NCBI GenBank assembly: GCA_032718475.1
Contig: JAUCBJ010000017.1
Coordinates: 1 to 33,252 of the forward strand
DNA length: 33,252 nt
Reading direction: 5' to 3'
Source of the DNA: Nemertoderma westbladi
Lineage: Eukaryota; Xenacoelomorpha; Nemertodermatida; Nemertodermatidae
Shown: piece by piece, positions 22,906 to 31,740 of the stretch
How positions within the stretch are numbered: the first letter of the stretch is position 1
How the letters are laid out: each line of letters starts with the position of its first letter
Translations under genes and position numbers: made by a program
The notes under the pieces: generated by a model
The model's input: only the letters and a program-made list of their open reading frames with translations
Told to the model about the DNA's origin: nothing
Database searches by the model: none

Positions 22906-24801
22906 GAAACTCCAATAAAACCTTGTCGATTTCTGGGTACCGGACACCGGTACTGGTACCGGTATTCAGAAACTCCAATAAAACCTTGTCGCTATCTGGG
23001 TACCGGTACTGGTACCGGTATTCCGAAAAAACAATAAAACCTTGTCGATTTATGGGTACTGGTACCGGTATTCAGAAACTCCAATAAAACCGTGTCGATT
23101 TCTGGGTACCGGTACTGGTACCGGTATTCAGAAACTCCAATAAAACCTTGTCGATCTCTGGGTACCGGTACTAGTACCGGTATTCAGAAACTCCAATAAG
23201 ACCTTGTCGATCTCTAGGTACCGGTACTGGTACCGGTATTCAGAAACTCCAATAAAACCTTGTCGATTTCTGGGTACCGGTATTCAGAAACTCCAATAAA
23301 ACCTTGTCGATCTCTGGGTACCGGTACTGGTACCGGTATCAAGAAACTCCAATAAAACCTTGTCGATTTCTGGGTACCGGTACTGGTACCGGTATTCAGA
23401 AACTCCAATAAAACCTTGTCGATCTCTGGGTACCGGTACTGGTACCGGTATTCAGAAACTCCAATAAAACCTTGTCGATTTCTGGGTACCGGACACCGGT
23501 ACTGGTACCGGTATTCAGAAACTCCAATAAAACCTTGTCGCTATCTGGGTACCGGTACTGGTACCGGTATTCCGAAAAAACAATAAAACCTTGTCGATTT
23601 ATGGGTACTGGTACCGGTATTCCGAAAAAACAATAAAACCGTGTCGATTTCTGGGTACCGGTACTGGTACCGGTATTCAGAAACTCCAATAAAACCTTGT
23701 CGATCTCTGGGTACCGGTACTGGTACCGGTATAAAGAAACTCCAATAAAACCTTGTCGATTTCTGGGTACCGGTACTGGTACCGGTATTCAGAAACTCCA
23801 ATAAAACCTTGTCGATTTCTGGGTACCGGTACCGGTATTCAGAAACTCCAATAAAACCTTGTCGCTATCTGGGTACCGGTACTGGTACCGGTATTCCGAA
23901 AAAACAATAAAACCGTGTCGATTTCTGGGTACCGGTACTGGTACCGGTATTCAGAAACTCCAATAAAACCTTGTCGATCTCTGGGTACCGGTACTGGTAC
24001 CGGTATCAAGAAACTCCAATAAAACCTTGTCGATTTCTGGGTACCGGTACCGGTATTCAGAAACTCCAATAAAACCTTGTCGATTTCTGGGTACCGGTAT
24101 TCAGAAACTCCAATAAAACCTTGTCGATTTCTGGGTACCGGTACTGGTACCGGTATTCAGAAACTCCAATAAAACCTTGTCGATCTCTGGTTACTAGTAC
24201 CGGTATTCAGAAACTCCAATAAAACCTTGTCGATTTCTGGGTACCGGTACTGGTACCGGTATTCAGAAACTCCAATAAAACCTTGTCGATTTCTGGGTAC
24301 CGGTACTGGTACCGGTATTCAGAAACTCCAATAAAACCTTGTCGATTTCTGGGTACCGGTATTCAGAAACTCCAATAAAACCTTGTCGATCTCTGGGTAC
24401 CGGTACTGGTACCGGTATTCAGAAACTCCAATAAAACCTTGTCAATTTCTGGGTACCGGTACTGGTACCGGTATTCAGCAACTCTAATAAAACCTTGTCG
24501 ATCTCTGGGTACCGGTACTGGTACCGGTATTCAGAAACTCCAATAAAACCTTGTCGATCTCTGGTTACTAGTACCGGTATTCAGAAACTCCAATAAAACC
24601 TTGTCGATCTTTGGGTACCGGTACTGGTACCGGTATTCATAAACTCCAATAAAACCTTGTCGATCTCTGGTTACTAGTACCGGCATTCAGAAACTCCAAT
24701 AAAACCTTGTCGATCTCTGGGTACCGGTACTGGTACCGGTATTCAGAAACTCCAATAAAACCTTGTCGATCTTTGGTTACTGGTACTGGTACCGGTATTC
24801 A
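22906..24801. repeat. 56-bp minisatellite with GGTACC/ACCGGT core, about 35 units
   Basis: The unit joins GAAACTCCAATAAAACCTTG, TCGATTTCTG and GGTACCGGTACTGGTACCGG plus TATTCA, giving 56 bp. Length variants come from the palindromic part: 44 bp (lacking one 12-bp step), 50 bp, and 63 bp (with GGACACC inserted at 22941 and 23490). A compound block containing the 63-bp unit, a CTATCTGGG unit and a CCGAAAAAACAATAA unit occurs twice, 549 bp apart. Every unit carries AATAAA on the plus strand. Since 56 is not divisible by three, open frames are short and not credible. Confidence 0.95.
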
Positions 24802-24802
24802 T

Positions 24803-24808
24803 TTTATT
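24803..24808 (-). promoter_or_regulatory. Candidate poly(A) signal of the cyclin Y-like gene
   Basis: AATAAA on the minus strand lies about 395 bases downstream of the cyclin stop codon, in AT-rich sequence immediately beyond the 56-bp array. This is the best canonical hexamer I found between gene and array. The assignment is by position only. Confidence 0.35.
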
Positions 24809-25202
24809 ATAAAGTGGAACGATTGAGAATCTCAATAAATTCCTTGAAAAATAAATAAATATCTTTAATAAATTGGATAATTTATGCCAAATATTTAATA
24901 ACATTAATTTGCATTAATTCCGGAAGATAATATCTCAAATATTATCAATATATAATATAAATTATATTTAAATATTAATATACTATATCATTTTAACTTT
25001 AGGATAATATCGTCTGTTACTCTCTAGTACAGACAGGTAGAGATTTTCTAGAATTAATGTAAATAATGCCAATATTGGAAGTGAAGGGAATTGTCCAGTT
25101 GCAACAAGGAAACCATTACTGACGCATTTATCAAGGAATTTAATTCTATAAATATTACGAATAATTTAACCTTATCTACCCCCATTGAACACTAATACTA
25201 GA
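24809..25202. other. AT-rich 3' flank of the cyclin Y-like gene
   Basis: About 390 bp, probably mostly the cyclin 3' UTR on the minus strand. It holds a short inverted repeat ATTGAG-AAT-CTCAAT near 24826. I see no poly(A) tract of the kind a young retrocopy would have next to the stop, and no other gene. Confidence 0.5.
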
Positions 25203-26291
25203 TCAGGGCAGCACGATAGTACTGCGTCTCTGTGCTACAGGCAGACCCCCGGTACCCCCGTCCATACTGGCACTGCGCACCAACCCGGCACCCTTAAACT
25301 GCTCCTCGCACACCCGGGAGGTCGCCTCCAACCTCTCGGCCCGCGCCCGATCCAACGGATGCATCGAGAACAGCAGGTTCTCGCGGTCCGCTAGCGAACG
25401 CAAGTCGAAGTAATACTTGGCGTAAACACTCCCGGGAACGTTTATGTTGAACTGCAGGAACTCGAGGAACTGCCGTTCCAAATCGTTCATATCCTCAACC
25501 GAAATCTCCTTGAGTATTTGGCAGAAGTCGACGTTCCAGACGGCCTGATCGTCCCAGACCTTGGAGGCCAACAGGACCGCCCCCAACACTATCCGCTTCC
25601 AGTTGGACGGCCCGATATCCGTCTCCGAGTAGTGCAGCAGTCGCTCCACGTAGACCAGCGTGATGATGGCGCACTCGGCGGTCAACTGGGCCTGTCCGAA
25701 CAAGGTCCGCACGAACCGGTAGATGTGTCGGTGTTCCGGCTCGTTGGTGGCGTAATCCGCGGGAACCGGGTCCCGGGACAACGGGTGGAGTTTCTCATCG
25801 AATATATCGATAGTCCGAGAGAGCCGGTCCCGTTTCTTTATGTGATAATAAACAGCCAACGCGACGCACTTCAACGTCGCCTTCAGGTTGGGTTGGCTGA
25901 CCGTGGAGTCATCTATATATATTGTGGAACAAGAGTTGCTGCGTTTTAGGCTGCGTTGCGAGACGGATATCGGCGGGTTTGAGTCCCGTCGACGCAGCTG
26001 GTCGCTGGCCGCCGCCATTAGGGTCACTGACCTGGTTATAAACATTGTGGATGCGGAGGGATGAACGGAGGGATCTCTCGAGGAATCCTCGGGCTCCCGG
26101 TCGCTGATGTGTTGCAGGTTGGCGGACTGCTCGCCGCCCCCGTCTGTCGGGATCAGAAGACTCGGGGTCCGTTGCTCCGCGACCTTGTACTGCTCCCCCT
26201 GACGGCGTTCGTGCGAACGACGACGGTTGCGTTCCGATTTGGTCCGCTCCGGCGGCGCCAGGGGGCAGCAGCAGCATTGTGCGTTACCCAT
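25203..26291 (-). CDS. CCNY: Cyclin Y-like protein, single uninterrupted ORF (362 aa)
   Basis: This is a clear homologue of animal cyclin Y over its whole length (human CCNY is 341 aa). The start MGNAQCCCC carries Gly2 for N-myristoylation and Cys6-9 for palmitoylation, which in this family tether the protein to membranes; it also fixes the start codon. NLQHISDRE (58-66) and [18 protein letters not shown] (120-137) are conserved lead-in motifs. The cyclin box spans about 138-285, with TAECAI (204-209), WKRIVLGA (231-238) and [11 protein letters not shown] (243-253), followed by [19 protein letters not shown] (282-300). RSNS (117-120) and RSAS (339-342) align with the two phosphoserine/14-3-3 sites needed for CDK binding. 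Family role: activation of CDK14/CDK16, including LRP6 phosphorylation in Wnt signalling. No intron interrupts the ORF, and it is GC- and CpG-rich unlike its flanks, so it may be a retrogene; intron loss is the alternative. It looks intact. Confidence 0.93.
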   Translation of the reverse strand: MGNAQCCCCPLAPPERTKSERNRRRSHERRQGEQYKVAEQRTPSLLIPTDGGGEQSANLQHISDREPEDSSRDPSVHPSASTMFITRSVTLMAAASDQLRRRDSNPPISVSQRSLKRSNSCSTIYIDDSTVSQPNLKATLKCVALAVYYHIKKRDRLSRTIDIFDEKLHPLSRDPVPADYATNEPEHRHIYRFVRTLFGQAQLTAECAIITLVYVERLLHYSETDIGPSNWKRIVLGAVLLASKVWDDQAVWNVDFCQILKEISVEDMNDLERQFLEFLQFNINVPGSVYAKYYFDLRSLADRENLLFSMHPLDRARAERLEATSRVCEEQFKGAGLVRSASMDGGTGGLPVAQRRSTIVLP

Positions 26292-26708
26292 CTATATCGG
26301 AGAAAGATATAAATGCCGACACCAAATTAATTCCAGATAAGTAATTAATTCGCAGGCAATCTCAATAGCAAACAATCTCTATCACGGAAACCTCATATAT
26401 TTCAACTCATTAAAAACTTTCAATAAATAAACTACCGGTATATCACTCAGTAATCAGTATATACCTGTAGACCTATACCAGTATAATGCTATACAGATAT
26501 ATGAGGCCTAGTCGGTCCATTTAGATTGCAGATTGTAGAGCAGGAGCAGAGCGCTAATTCAGTTTTTTAAACCGGATTCCGGTTTGCAATCACAAGAAAG
26601 AAATATCAGATATATTTCCAAAACATACGAAAGCGTAAGCTAATAGGGCACAGTCTGACAGTGACCTGGCTGCCTGGTGACAGTAGGGTTTACTGTCAGA
26701 CAGTACAG
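26292..26708. other. 5' flank of the cyclin Y-like gene
   Basis: This is AT-rich upstream sequence of the minus-strand gene. Directly before its ATG the minus strand reads TTTCTCCGATATAG, a pyrimidine stretch ending in AG, so a 5'-UTR intron ending at the ATG is possible. At 26650-26705 there are inverted and direct copies of TCTGACAGT/ACTGTCAGA. I could not identify a core promoter with confidence. Confidence 0.4.
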
Positions 26709-26989
26709 CAGTAATAGGGGAAAGTGGGGGAATTAGAAACACGTTTTGGATGTAAAAAAATTAAAAGTGCCATCATTTCTACACAAGCATTCATAGAGGA
26801 AATATAACTATAGATTTGGAATCATGCATCTATCTACTAACAAAACAATGGAACATCCTATCTCGTCTGCCTATCACTATCTGGTAGTGACATGCAGACG
26901 AGATTTTTTTAAAGTCGAGATTGTTTCCATTTACCCCACAATGGTGTAAATGGAAACAGGGTTTGTCTCCCTCCCACCCAATAATTAAA

Positions 26990-27034
26990 TTAGCCAGAAA
27001 TTCACATGTGGTAATTGGAATATTTCTAATTACC
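26990..27034. repeat. Inverted repeat ACATGTGGTAATT / AATTACCACATG
   Basis: Two complementary segments, CACATGTGGTAATT and AATTACCACATGGG, are separated by about 14 bases inside the candidate TIR element. They resemble the TAATTACCCCATG words near its right end, suggesting subterminal motif copies. Confidence 0.5.
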
Positions 27035-27604
27035 ACATGGGAATGTAGATTAAATTGCGCACAATTTGATATATAACATGTCTATGTTGCCAGTTGCCAT
27101 GTTTAATATTTAAAGTGTTTCACAAACCTTCAAAAATTAACAGAGATCTGGAGATAAGCATGTTTGTGAATAAATGACACCCAGCAACAATATGGATATA
27201 TGAAAACTAATTATAGCTCTTTATATAACTAAATCAAACTTAATTTATTTAAATTAAAATGAATTAGCTTAACTTAAATTAAAATTAGAATTTCTTGTTA
27301 GTTCAGCACTGCCCCATTCCCGCTTTTCCTATTACCACCAGATATTGGGTCAATGTTTCCTCGTTGGCTTTTCCGAGAAAACATCTACGCACATGACCTA
27401 TATATATAATTCAGTAATTAGGATCACTATATTTAAGTTTCTTCTTCCCAGAGGGTACCCCCAGGAATTCCAAAGGTATATGCATGCATCCTCCCGAACC
27501 GAATAGTGGCATGACCACAGGAAATGGTGCTTAAGGCAGCAGATAAGATTCCATAGAGTATGACGCCCAGGCAACGCAGGCAGCCATGAAGTTTGCGTAA
27601 AATT

Positions 27605-27816
27605 GAGGGGAAGGAGCAGGTTACAGAGGCTGGCTTTTCTAACCCAAACAATACAGCAATAAACGGCCACTTTCCAAAATGAGGGAAAGGAACAGATTAC
27701 AGAGGCAGGCTTTTCTAACCAAAACAATAAACGGCCACTTTACCAATTGAGGGAAAGCAGCAGGTTACAGAGGTGGGCTTTTCTAACCAAAACAATAAAC
27801 GATCACTTTACCAATT
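27605..27816. repeat. Three tandem copies of a 68-76-bp unit
   Basis: Units start at 27605, 27681 and 27749 (76, 68 and 68 bp). Each begins GAGGGAAAG or similar and carries CAGGTTACAGAGG, GGCTTTTCTAACC, AACAATAAACG and CCACTTTACCAATTGAG. The first is longer through extra AATACAGC sequence. A fourth, partial and more diverged copy lies apart at 28806-28846. All are inside the 26709-29760 element and non-coding. Confidence 0.85.
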
Positions 27817-28376
27817 GAGGGAAACCATAGCCTATGGTCAGACTTCTACTGTTCTAGTAGTCACTTGTCACATGGTCAGACTGTCAGTCAGTAGTCACTT
27901 TATAACCAAAAAAATCAGGCAGTCAAGCAAAAGGCAGATAACCGGTACCTACCAGCCTACGCCTGTGCTGTCCGCAGCTGTATGACAATTAGAAACTGTT
28001 GAAACGGACGGTCCCCAAAGTAACAGGAAACAGGACCAGCTAAAAAAATTAATGTTTCAAATTACCCCATGGCACCAAAATTTGACCATTTTTTAAATTA
28101 TGTTGAACAAACAAATTTTTAATTATGCTACTGGTATCATTTAATTAGGTTGTCTACTGAATAGATTACATAATACAGTAATAAGAGGTAGAATAAAACG
28201 TCTGTCCTTATCTGATCTGATCTGATCTGACAGCATCTGATCCTACAACCAATCAGGAGAAAGAAATATAATATTTACCTAACTGTCTGATAGGTACATA
28301 GCCAATAGCTGAATAGGAGATCACGTTTCAGGTTGCCTGTTACGTATCAGTATCATCATATGAAGTAGCAGTACAG

Positions 28377-28390
28377 GCATACCGGTATGC
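28377..28390. repeat. 14-bp palindrome GCATACCGGTATGC
   Basis: This is a perfect palindrome centred on ACCGGT, the same core word as in the 56-bp array and in several scattered sites (26435, 27945, 30130, 30465). Confidence 0.6.
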
Positions 28391-28640
28391 ATCTAATGCA
28401 CAAAGGCGTGTTATTATATATTAAAAATGCGATATACAGTAGGATGAAGGATGGCGGGTATGAAAGTTGTGTGATTGTCCCAGCAAACATGCATAGTTTC
28501 AGATGTAAACAACTTTCGTAGATTTAGTTGGTGTTGAAACAGTAAACTTGTTTACACCCACCTTCTTACAAACCGTCCGACTGACTGATCAATAGATCAT
28601 CCCCCTCAAAAAATAAAGGACATCGCGCACGCGCATAAAA

Positions 28641-29004
28641 CACTTAATAAAGATAAATTTAATAAAAAATATCGACCAATAATAAATCGACCGCAAAATG
28701 AAATCCTGGTATTCTTCACATGGGCGAAGAATACCAGACTTTCTGCCGTTTATTTCACTTTGCAGTTACCCCCATGTGAAGAATACCAGGTTTTCACCAA
28801 AAACACAGGTTACAGAAGGGCTGAATATAACCAAAACAATAAACGAATTAGTATATGTGCAGGTTATAAGACATAAATAAGCTCTATAATACACTCAATA
28901 AAGATAAATTAAAAAAGTAAAATCTTCAAATATAAAATTCCAATAAAAGTCGACCGAAAGGTGAAATCCTGGTATTCTTCACACGGGCGGTATTCTTCAC
29001 ATGG
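28641..29004. repeat. Repeated CCTGGTATTCTTCACATGGG hairpin region
   Basis: CCTGGTATTCTTCACATGGG (28705-28724) has a perfect 20-bp inverted copy at 28771-28790. A nested 12-bp inverted copy, GAAGAATACCAG, lies only eight bases after CTGGTATTCTTC at the left end, so two alternative hairpins compete. The left flank (28641-28725: ACTTAATAAAGATAAATT to CGACCG to the motif) is directly repeated with divergence at 28891-28987, followed by another GGTATTCTTCACATGG at 28989-29004. No coding potential is seen. Confidence 0.8.
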
Positions 29005-29142
29005 ACCAGCACCAAAATTTGTCACCAGCCGCTAAAAACAAATTTAAAATTTCTAGCTTATTTTATTTGAATTCCTTTTAGTTCGTTTCAGTTAGTATTT
29101 TAGTTAGTATCGTTAGTTTCAGAGTGGGAGGTATTATATTGA

Positions 29143-29158
29143 CCCCCCCCCCCCCCCC
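29143..29158. repeat. C16 homopolymer
   Basis: A run of sixteen C lies inside the nested element, with G-quadruplex potential on the minus strand. Its length is likely to be unreliable in assembly. Confidence 0.7.
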
Positions 29159-29296
29159 GGGTTTAAGGGGAATACCGGGGAAACTTCACATGCTGACATA
29201 GGCAGAAAGTCCAGTACTCATTTAGCTACCATTTAAGGATGCAAGTCAGAGATGCCTCGCTAAACCCTTCAAAACATTCGTGCCGAAACGAAAACT

Positions 29297-29370
29297 ACCT
29301 TGGCCCCATGCCGGGGTTGAACCCACAACCTCCGAGAGATGTGAATTCAATATAACCACTACACCAAGGT
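29297..29370 (-). other. tRNA-like sequence (74 nt), SINE head or decayed tRNA
   Basis: On the minus strand there is an A-box match TGGTGTAGTGG (29366-29356) and a B-box-like GGGTTCAACCC (29324-29314), with one or two departures from consensus. The ends ACCTTGG (29370-29364) and CCAAGGT (29303-29297) pair perfectly over 7 bp at a total length of 74 nt, as in a tRNA acceptor stem. With that stem the A box is out of register and the T-stem is poor, so I do not call a functional tRNA or an anticodon. It lies near the right end of the nested TIR element. Confidence 0.55.
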
Positions 29371-29760
29371 GCGCTCTGAACCAGGTGGAACAAGTGTCAG
29401 ATACCGTCAGATCAGATCAGATAAGGACAGACGTTTTAGCCATCCTACAGTAATAAGCTTTAAATTAAACTATTGCATAAGATAATTGGAATATGACATC
29501 GCTCACAATCCATTTGTGAAGTTGCAAAAAAATTATCGAAAATTTGATTTTTTTTCCATCTTTTATACAATCAGTCATTTGACAATGAAGAAGTGAAAAT
29601 AAACGCCATATTCCTATTGGAAAAATAATCACCAATAATTTATCTCAATAAACATCAAAATTTCAAGTCTATACATACTGACATAGTACAAAAGCATGCA
29701 TGTAGTAGCCATTTGCTTCTAATTACCCCATGTTTCTAATTCCCCCACCTTCCCCTACTG

Positions 29761-30623
29761 TAACACAGTAATAACAGTTTAAAAGGGCCTAATACAAATA
29801 CTGTAATACAGTAATATAATAATAGGCCCTAGACTTTGCAATAATTTCAGAACTTTACACCACAATATCTGTAGGCTATCCTCACGGTCACGGATCATGT
29901 GGGTGCGTGCGCGTGGTTCAAAAAGACTCTTTCTCTTTGGTCCAGTGGTCTGTTGGTCAGTTGGTGTTTATATAACAATGCAAAATTAAAAAACAAGTTG
30001 TGAAGTTTATATGACGATCACGATTACACCTACAAACGATGTTTTTTACAAACAGTTAACCAACATGGCAACATGCAGACTGGCAGACATGGTGCCAATA
30101 CAATAGGCGTGGTGCCAATCAACTGCCTACCGGTAACCGGCAGGACCGGTACCACTCAGCAATTACGCTATTATGTACGGTATCTCATAACAGCATAACT
30201 GAGCCTCGTGCAGCGCGAAGGCAACACGGACATGTTCCAGCTGTTTGAGTAATATCGCAGAAACGATGTTTAAACTGTACAAACGTCTCCCTCAAGCAAC
30301 TCAACGCACAATATACCCCAGTTCTGCAGTTTACTGTCAGACTGTCGTACTGCAGTACTGTCGAATTATTTCGAAGCAGCATAACCACAATTAATCTTTA
30401 GGTTATGAGCTGCATCTTAATGGGGAAAACAGGAAAAACAGTACCGGATGCCGATGCCGGACCGGTATCGGTACCATACCTGCATACTGCAGTAGCCTAT
30501 CCTGCTATCACACTGCAGCACTGTCTGACAGTCACAGTTCACAGTACAGCAGTATCAAGGCTGCAAGGGGTAAAACGAACTTAGATCCTGCAAGGCCAGA
30601 CTTTGATGAACTTAGATCTTTGC
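29761..30623. other. Spacer with scattered ACCGGT and CTGTCAGAC words
   Basis: I see no gene. ACCGGT/GGTACC-rich clusters occur near 30130-30152 and 30444-30480. ACTGTCAGAC-type words (30333 and 30520 areas) resemble those at 26650-26705. A 67-codon minus-strand frame at 30185-30388 has no recognisable similarity. Confidence 0.5.
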
Positions 30624-30752
30624 GAACTTAGATCCTAACTAGGTAAACTTAGATCCTAACTAGGTGAACTTAGATCCTAACTAGGTGAAATTCCTATCTG
30701 GGTGAACTTAGATCCTAACTAGGTGGACTTAGATTCTAACTAGGTGAACTTT
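30624..30752. repeat. 21-bp short tandem repeat, about six units
   Basis: The unit is GAACTTAGATCCTAACTAGG plus T. Units start at 30624, 30645, 30666, 30687 (17 bp, diverged), 30704 and 30725. Partial copies at 30577 and 30608 precede the array. It runs directly into the RT fragment at about 30746. Confidence 0.9.
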
Positions 30753-31550
30753 GAGGTCTTTAAAATACCTGAGTGTTTAAAGCTCATCTATCCCATCATA
30801 GTAGACATGTACCGAACAACAAGAGTCCCACAAGAAATGAAAACAAATAAGTTGGTGCCAGTTCCCAAGAAGGGCAACCTAACATTCTATGGTTCTTTTC
30901 GGGGAATCTCATTGATCTCGATTGCTGCAAAGCTATACGTATACAATAGGATTCTATTAAATCGCATCAGGGTTCCCATTGAGAGACTGCTCCGTAGAAA
31001 TCAGAATGGGTTCCGTAAAGGTCGTGGGACCATGGAGCCCATTTTGGCACTTAGAAGGATAATTGAAGAATTATCAAAAAAGAAAGACAGGGCTGTTATC
31101 TTTGTTGACTTCTTCAAGGCCTTTGATTCAGTCTCTCGCTCATGTATGTTCAGCATACTATATGGGATTCCTGATGAAATTATTGCAGCAATCAGATCAG
31201 TATACGATGATTAGACAACATTTGTGTCTACTGTTGACGGTGACACAGAACCATTTCAAGTGTTATGGGGCGTCCTCCAAGGAGACACACTTGCACCATT
31301 CTTGTTCATTATTGTGGTTGACTATGTTCTACGCATGTCCTTAGATCATCATAATGAAGATGGGGTGATGATAACTCTACCTACTGGCTCCAGAAGTCGA
31401 GGAAATCCTGCCAAGTACCTAACTGATCTAGACTTTGCTGATGACTTAGGAGTACTCTCAGAATGATTAGAGGGAGCCCAACGGCTCCTCAGCTCATTAG
31501 AACATGCTGCTTCTACAGTCCCGCTCTCAAAAAGCATTCCTTTGATCAAA
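30744..31550 (+). pseudogene. LINE reverse-transcriptase fragment with two in-frame stops
   Basis: One frame carries consecutive RT blocks: LVPVPKKGN (about 30852-30878), GISLISIAAKLY (about 30903-30938), NRILLNRI, QNGFRKGR (about 31002-31025), VIFVDFFKAFDSVSR with the first catalytic Asp (about 31095-31139), GVLQGDTLAPFLF (about 31269-31307) and FADDLGVLSE with the catalytic Asp pair (about 31434-31463). TAG at 31212-31214 and TGA at 31464-31466 interrupt it, with recognisable sequence (LEGAQRLLSSLEHAAS) continuing after the second. Endonuclease and C-terminus are missing, so both ends are truncated. The block sequences differ strongly from those of the 1-2531 element, so this is another LINE lineage. 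It is older than the first element, judged by its stops. Where an ATG might be sought at the left, the frame simply runs out of the 21-bp repeats. Confidence 0.88.
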
Positions 31551-31599
31551 CATTGATCAAACTTTGATCAAACATTGATCAAAGTTTGATCAAATATTG
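31541..31599. repeat. Five TTGATCAA palindromes in tandem
   Basis: The core TTGATCAA recurs five times at spacings of 10-12 bp, alternating ACTTTGATCAA and ACATTGATCAA contexts. The whole stretch can fold on itself. It begins at the decayed end of the RT fragment and is too short to count as a satellite. Confidence 0.85.
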
Positions 31600-31697
31600 A
31601 AATGAACCAGGCTTATAAATCCTGCCATTGAGTTCTACCAAAGGCGCTGCACTTCAAAGTCTAGATTCCCACTGAGCTGTGTGTCAATCAAACAGCC

Positions 31698-31730
31698 CTC
31701 TCTCTCTCTCTCTCGCTCTCCCTGTGTGTG
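31698..31730. repeat. CT/GT microsatellite
   Basis: A CT-dinucleotide run of about 16 bases is followed by GCTCTCCC and a short TG run. It is ordinary simple sequence. Confidence 0.85.
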
Positions 31731-31740
31731 TAATGCTCCA

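Larger units (their letters stand above)
28174..29457. mobile_element. Nested TIR element of about 1.26 kb with 12-bp direct flanks
   Basis: The left inverted repeat begins at 28195 (AAAACGTCTGTCCTTATCTG, then ATCTGA steps) and the right one ends at 29437 as its exact reverse complement over 31 bp. The left arm has one extra TCTGA step. The direct repeat TACAGTAATAAG occurs at 28174-28185 and 29446-29457 and could be a target duplication, making the element 28186-29445. ACAGTAATA-like words are common nearby, so this may be fortuitous. There is no transposase frame. It sits wholly inside the 26709-29760 element. Confidence 0.65.
26709..29760. mobile_element. Candidate 3.05-kb TIR DNA transposon, non-autonomous
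   Basis: Left end (26709-26742): CAGTAATAGGGGAAAG then TGGGGGAATTAGAAACA. The right end (29731-29760) is the inverted copy: CAGTAGGGGAAGG then TGGGGGAATTAGAAACA on the minus strand. Agreement is near-perfect over about 30 bases, apart from a 3-base gap and one substitution. No transposase can be read inside; the frames are short and unrelated to known proteins. No clean target duplication was found. A TA duplication is possible if the true ends are GGGGAA/TTCCCC. CAGTA-GGGG ends recall pogo-like and other superfamilies, but I do not assign one. Internal copies of TAATTACCCCATG and CACATGTGGTAATT are probably subterminal repeats. Confidence 0.65.

Noticed and set aside
22827-24069. Frames of the EFLNTGTSTGT type in the 56-bp array
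   Set aside because: 56 is not a multiple of three and the frames depend on variant units. They are repeat-derived.
25518-25949. 143-codon plus-strand frame and other frames over the cyclin gene (for example 25909-26277 and 26061-26312)
   Set aside because: They are antisense or shifted shadows of the GC-rich cyclin Y coding sequence.
27398-27727. 109- and 72-codon minus-strand frames
   Set aside because: They lie over the tandem 68-76-bp units, have no recognisable family, and are not conserved between the units.
29297-29370. Functional tRNA gene
   Set aside because: The A-box register and T-stem are incompatible with a normal cloverleaf, and the B box departs from consensus.
31165-31200. 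CCTGATGAAAT as a second hammerhead core on the plus strand
   Set aside because: It lies in the RT coding sequence and lacks stem II followed by GAAA and any complementary stem I.
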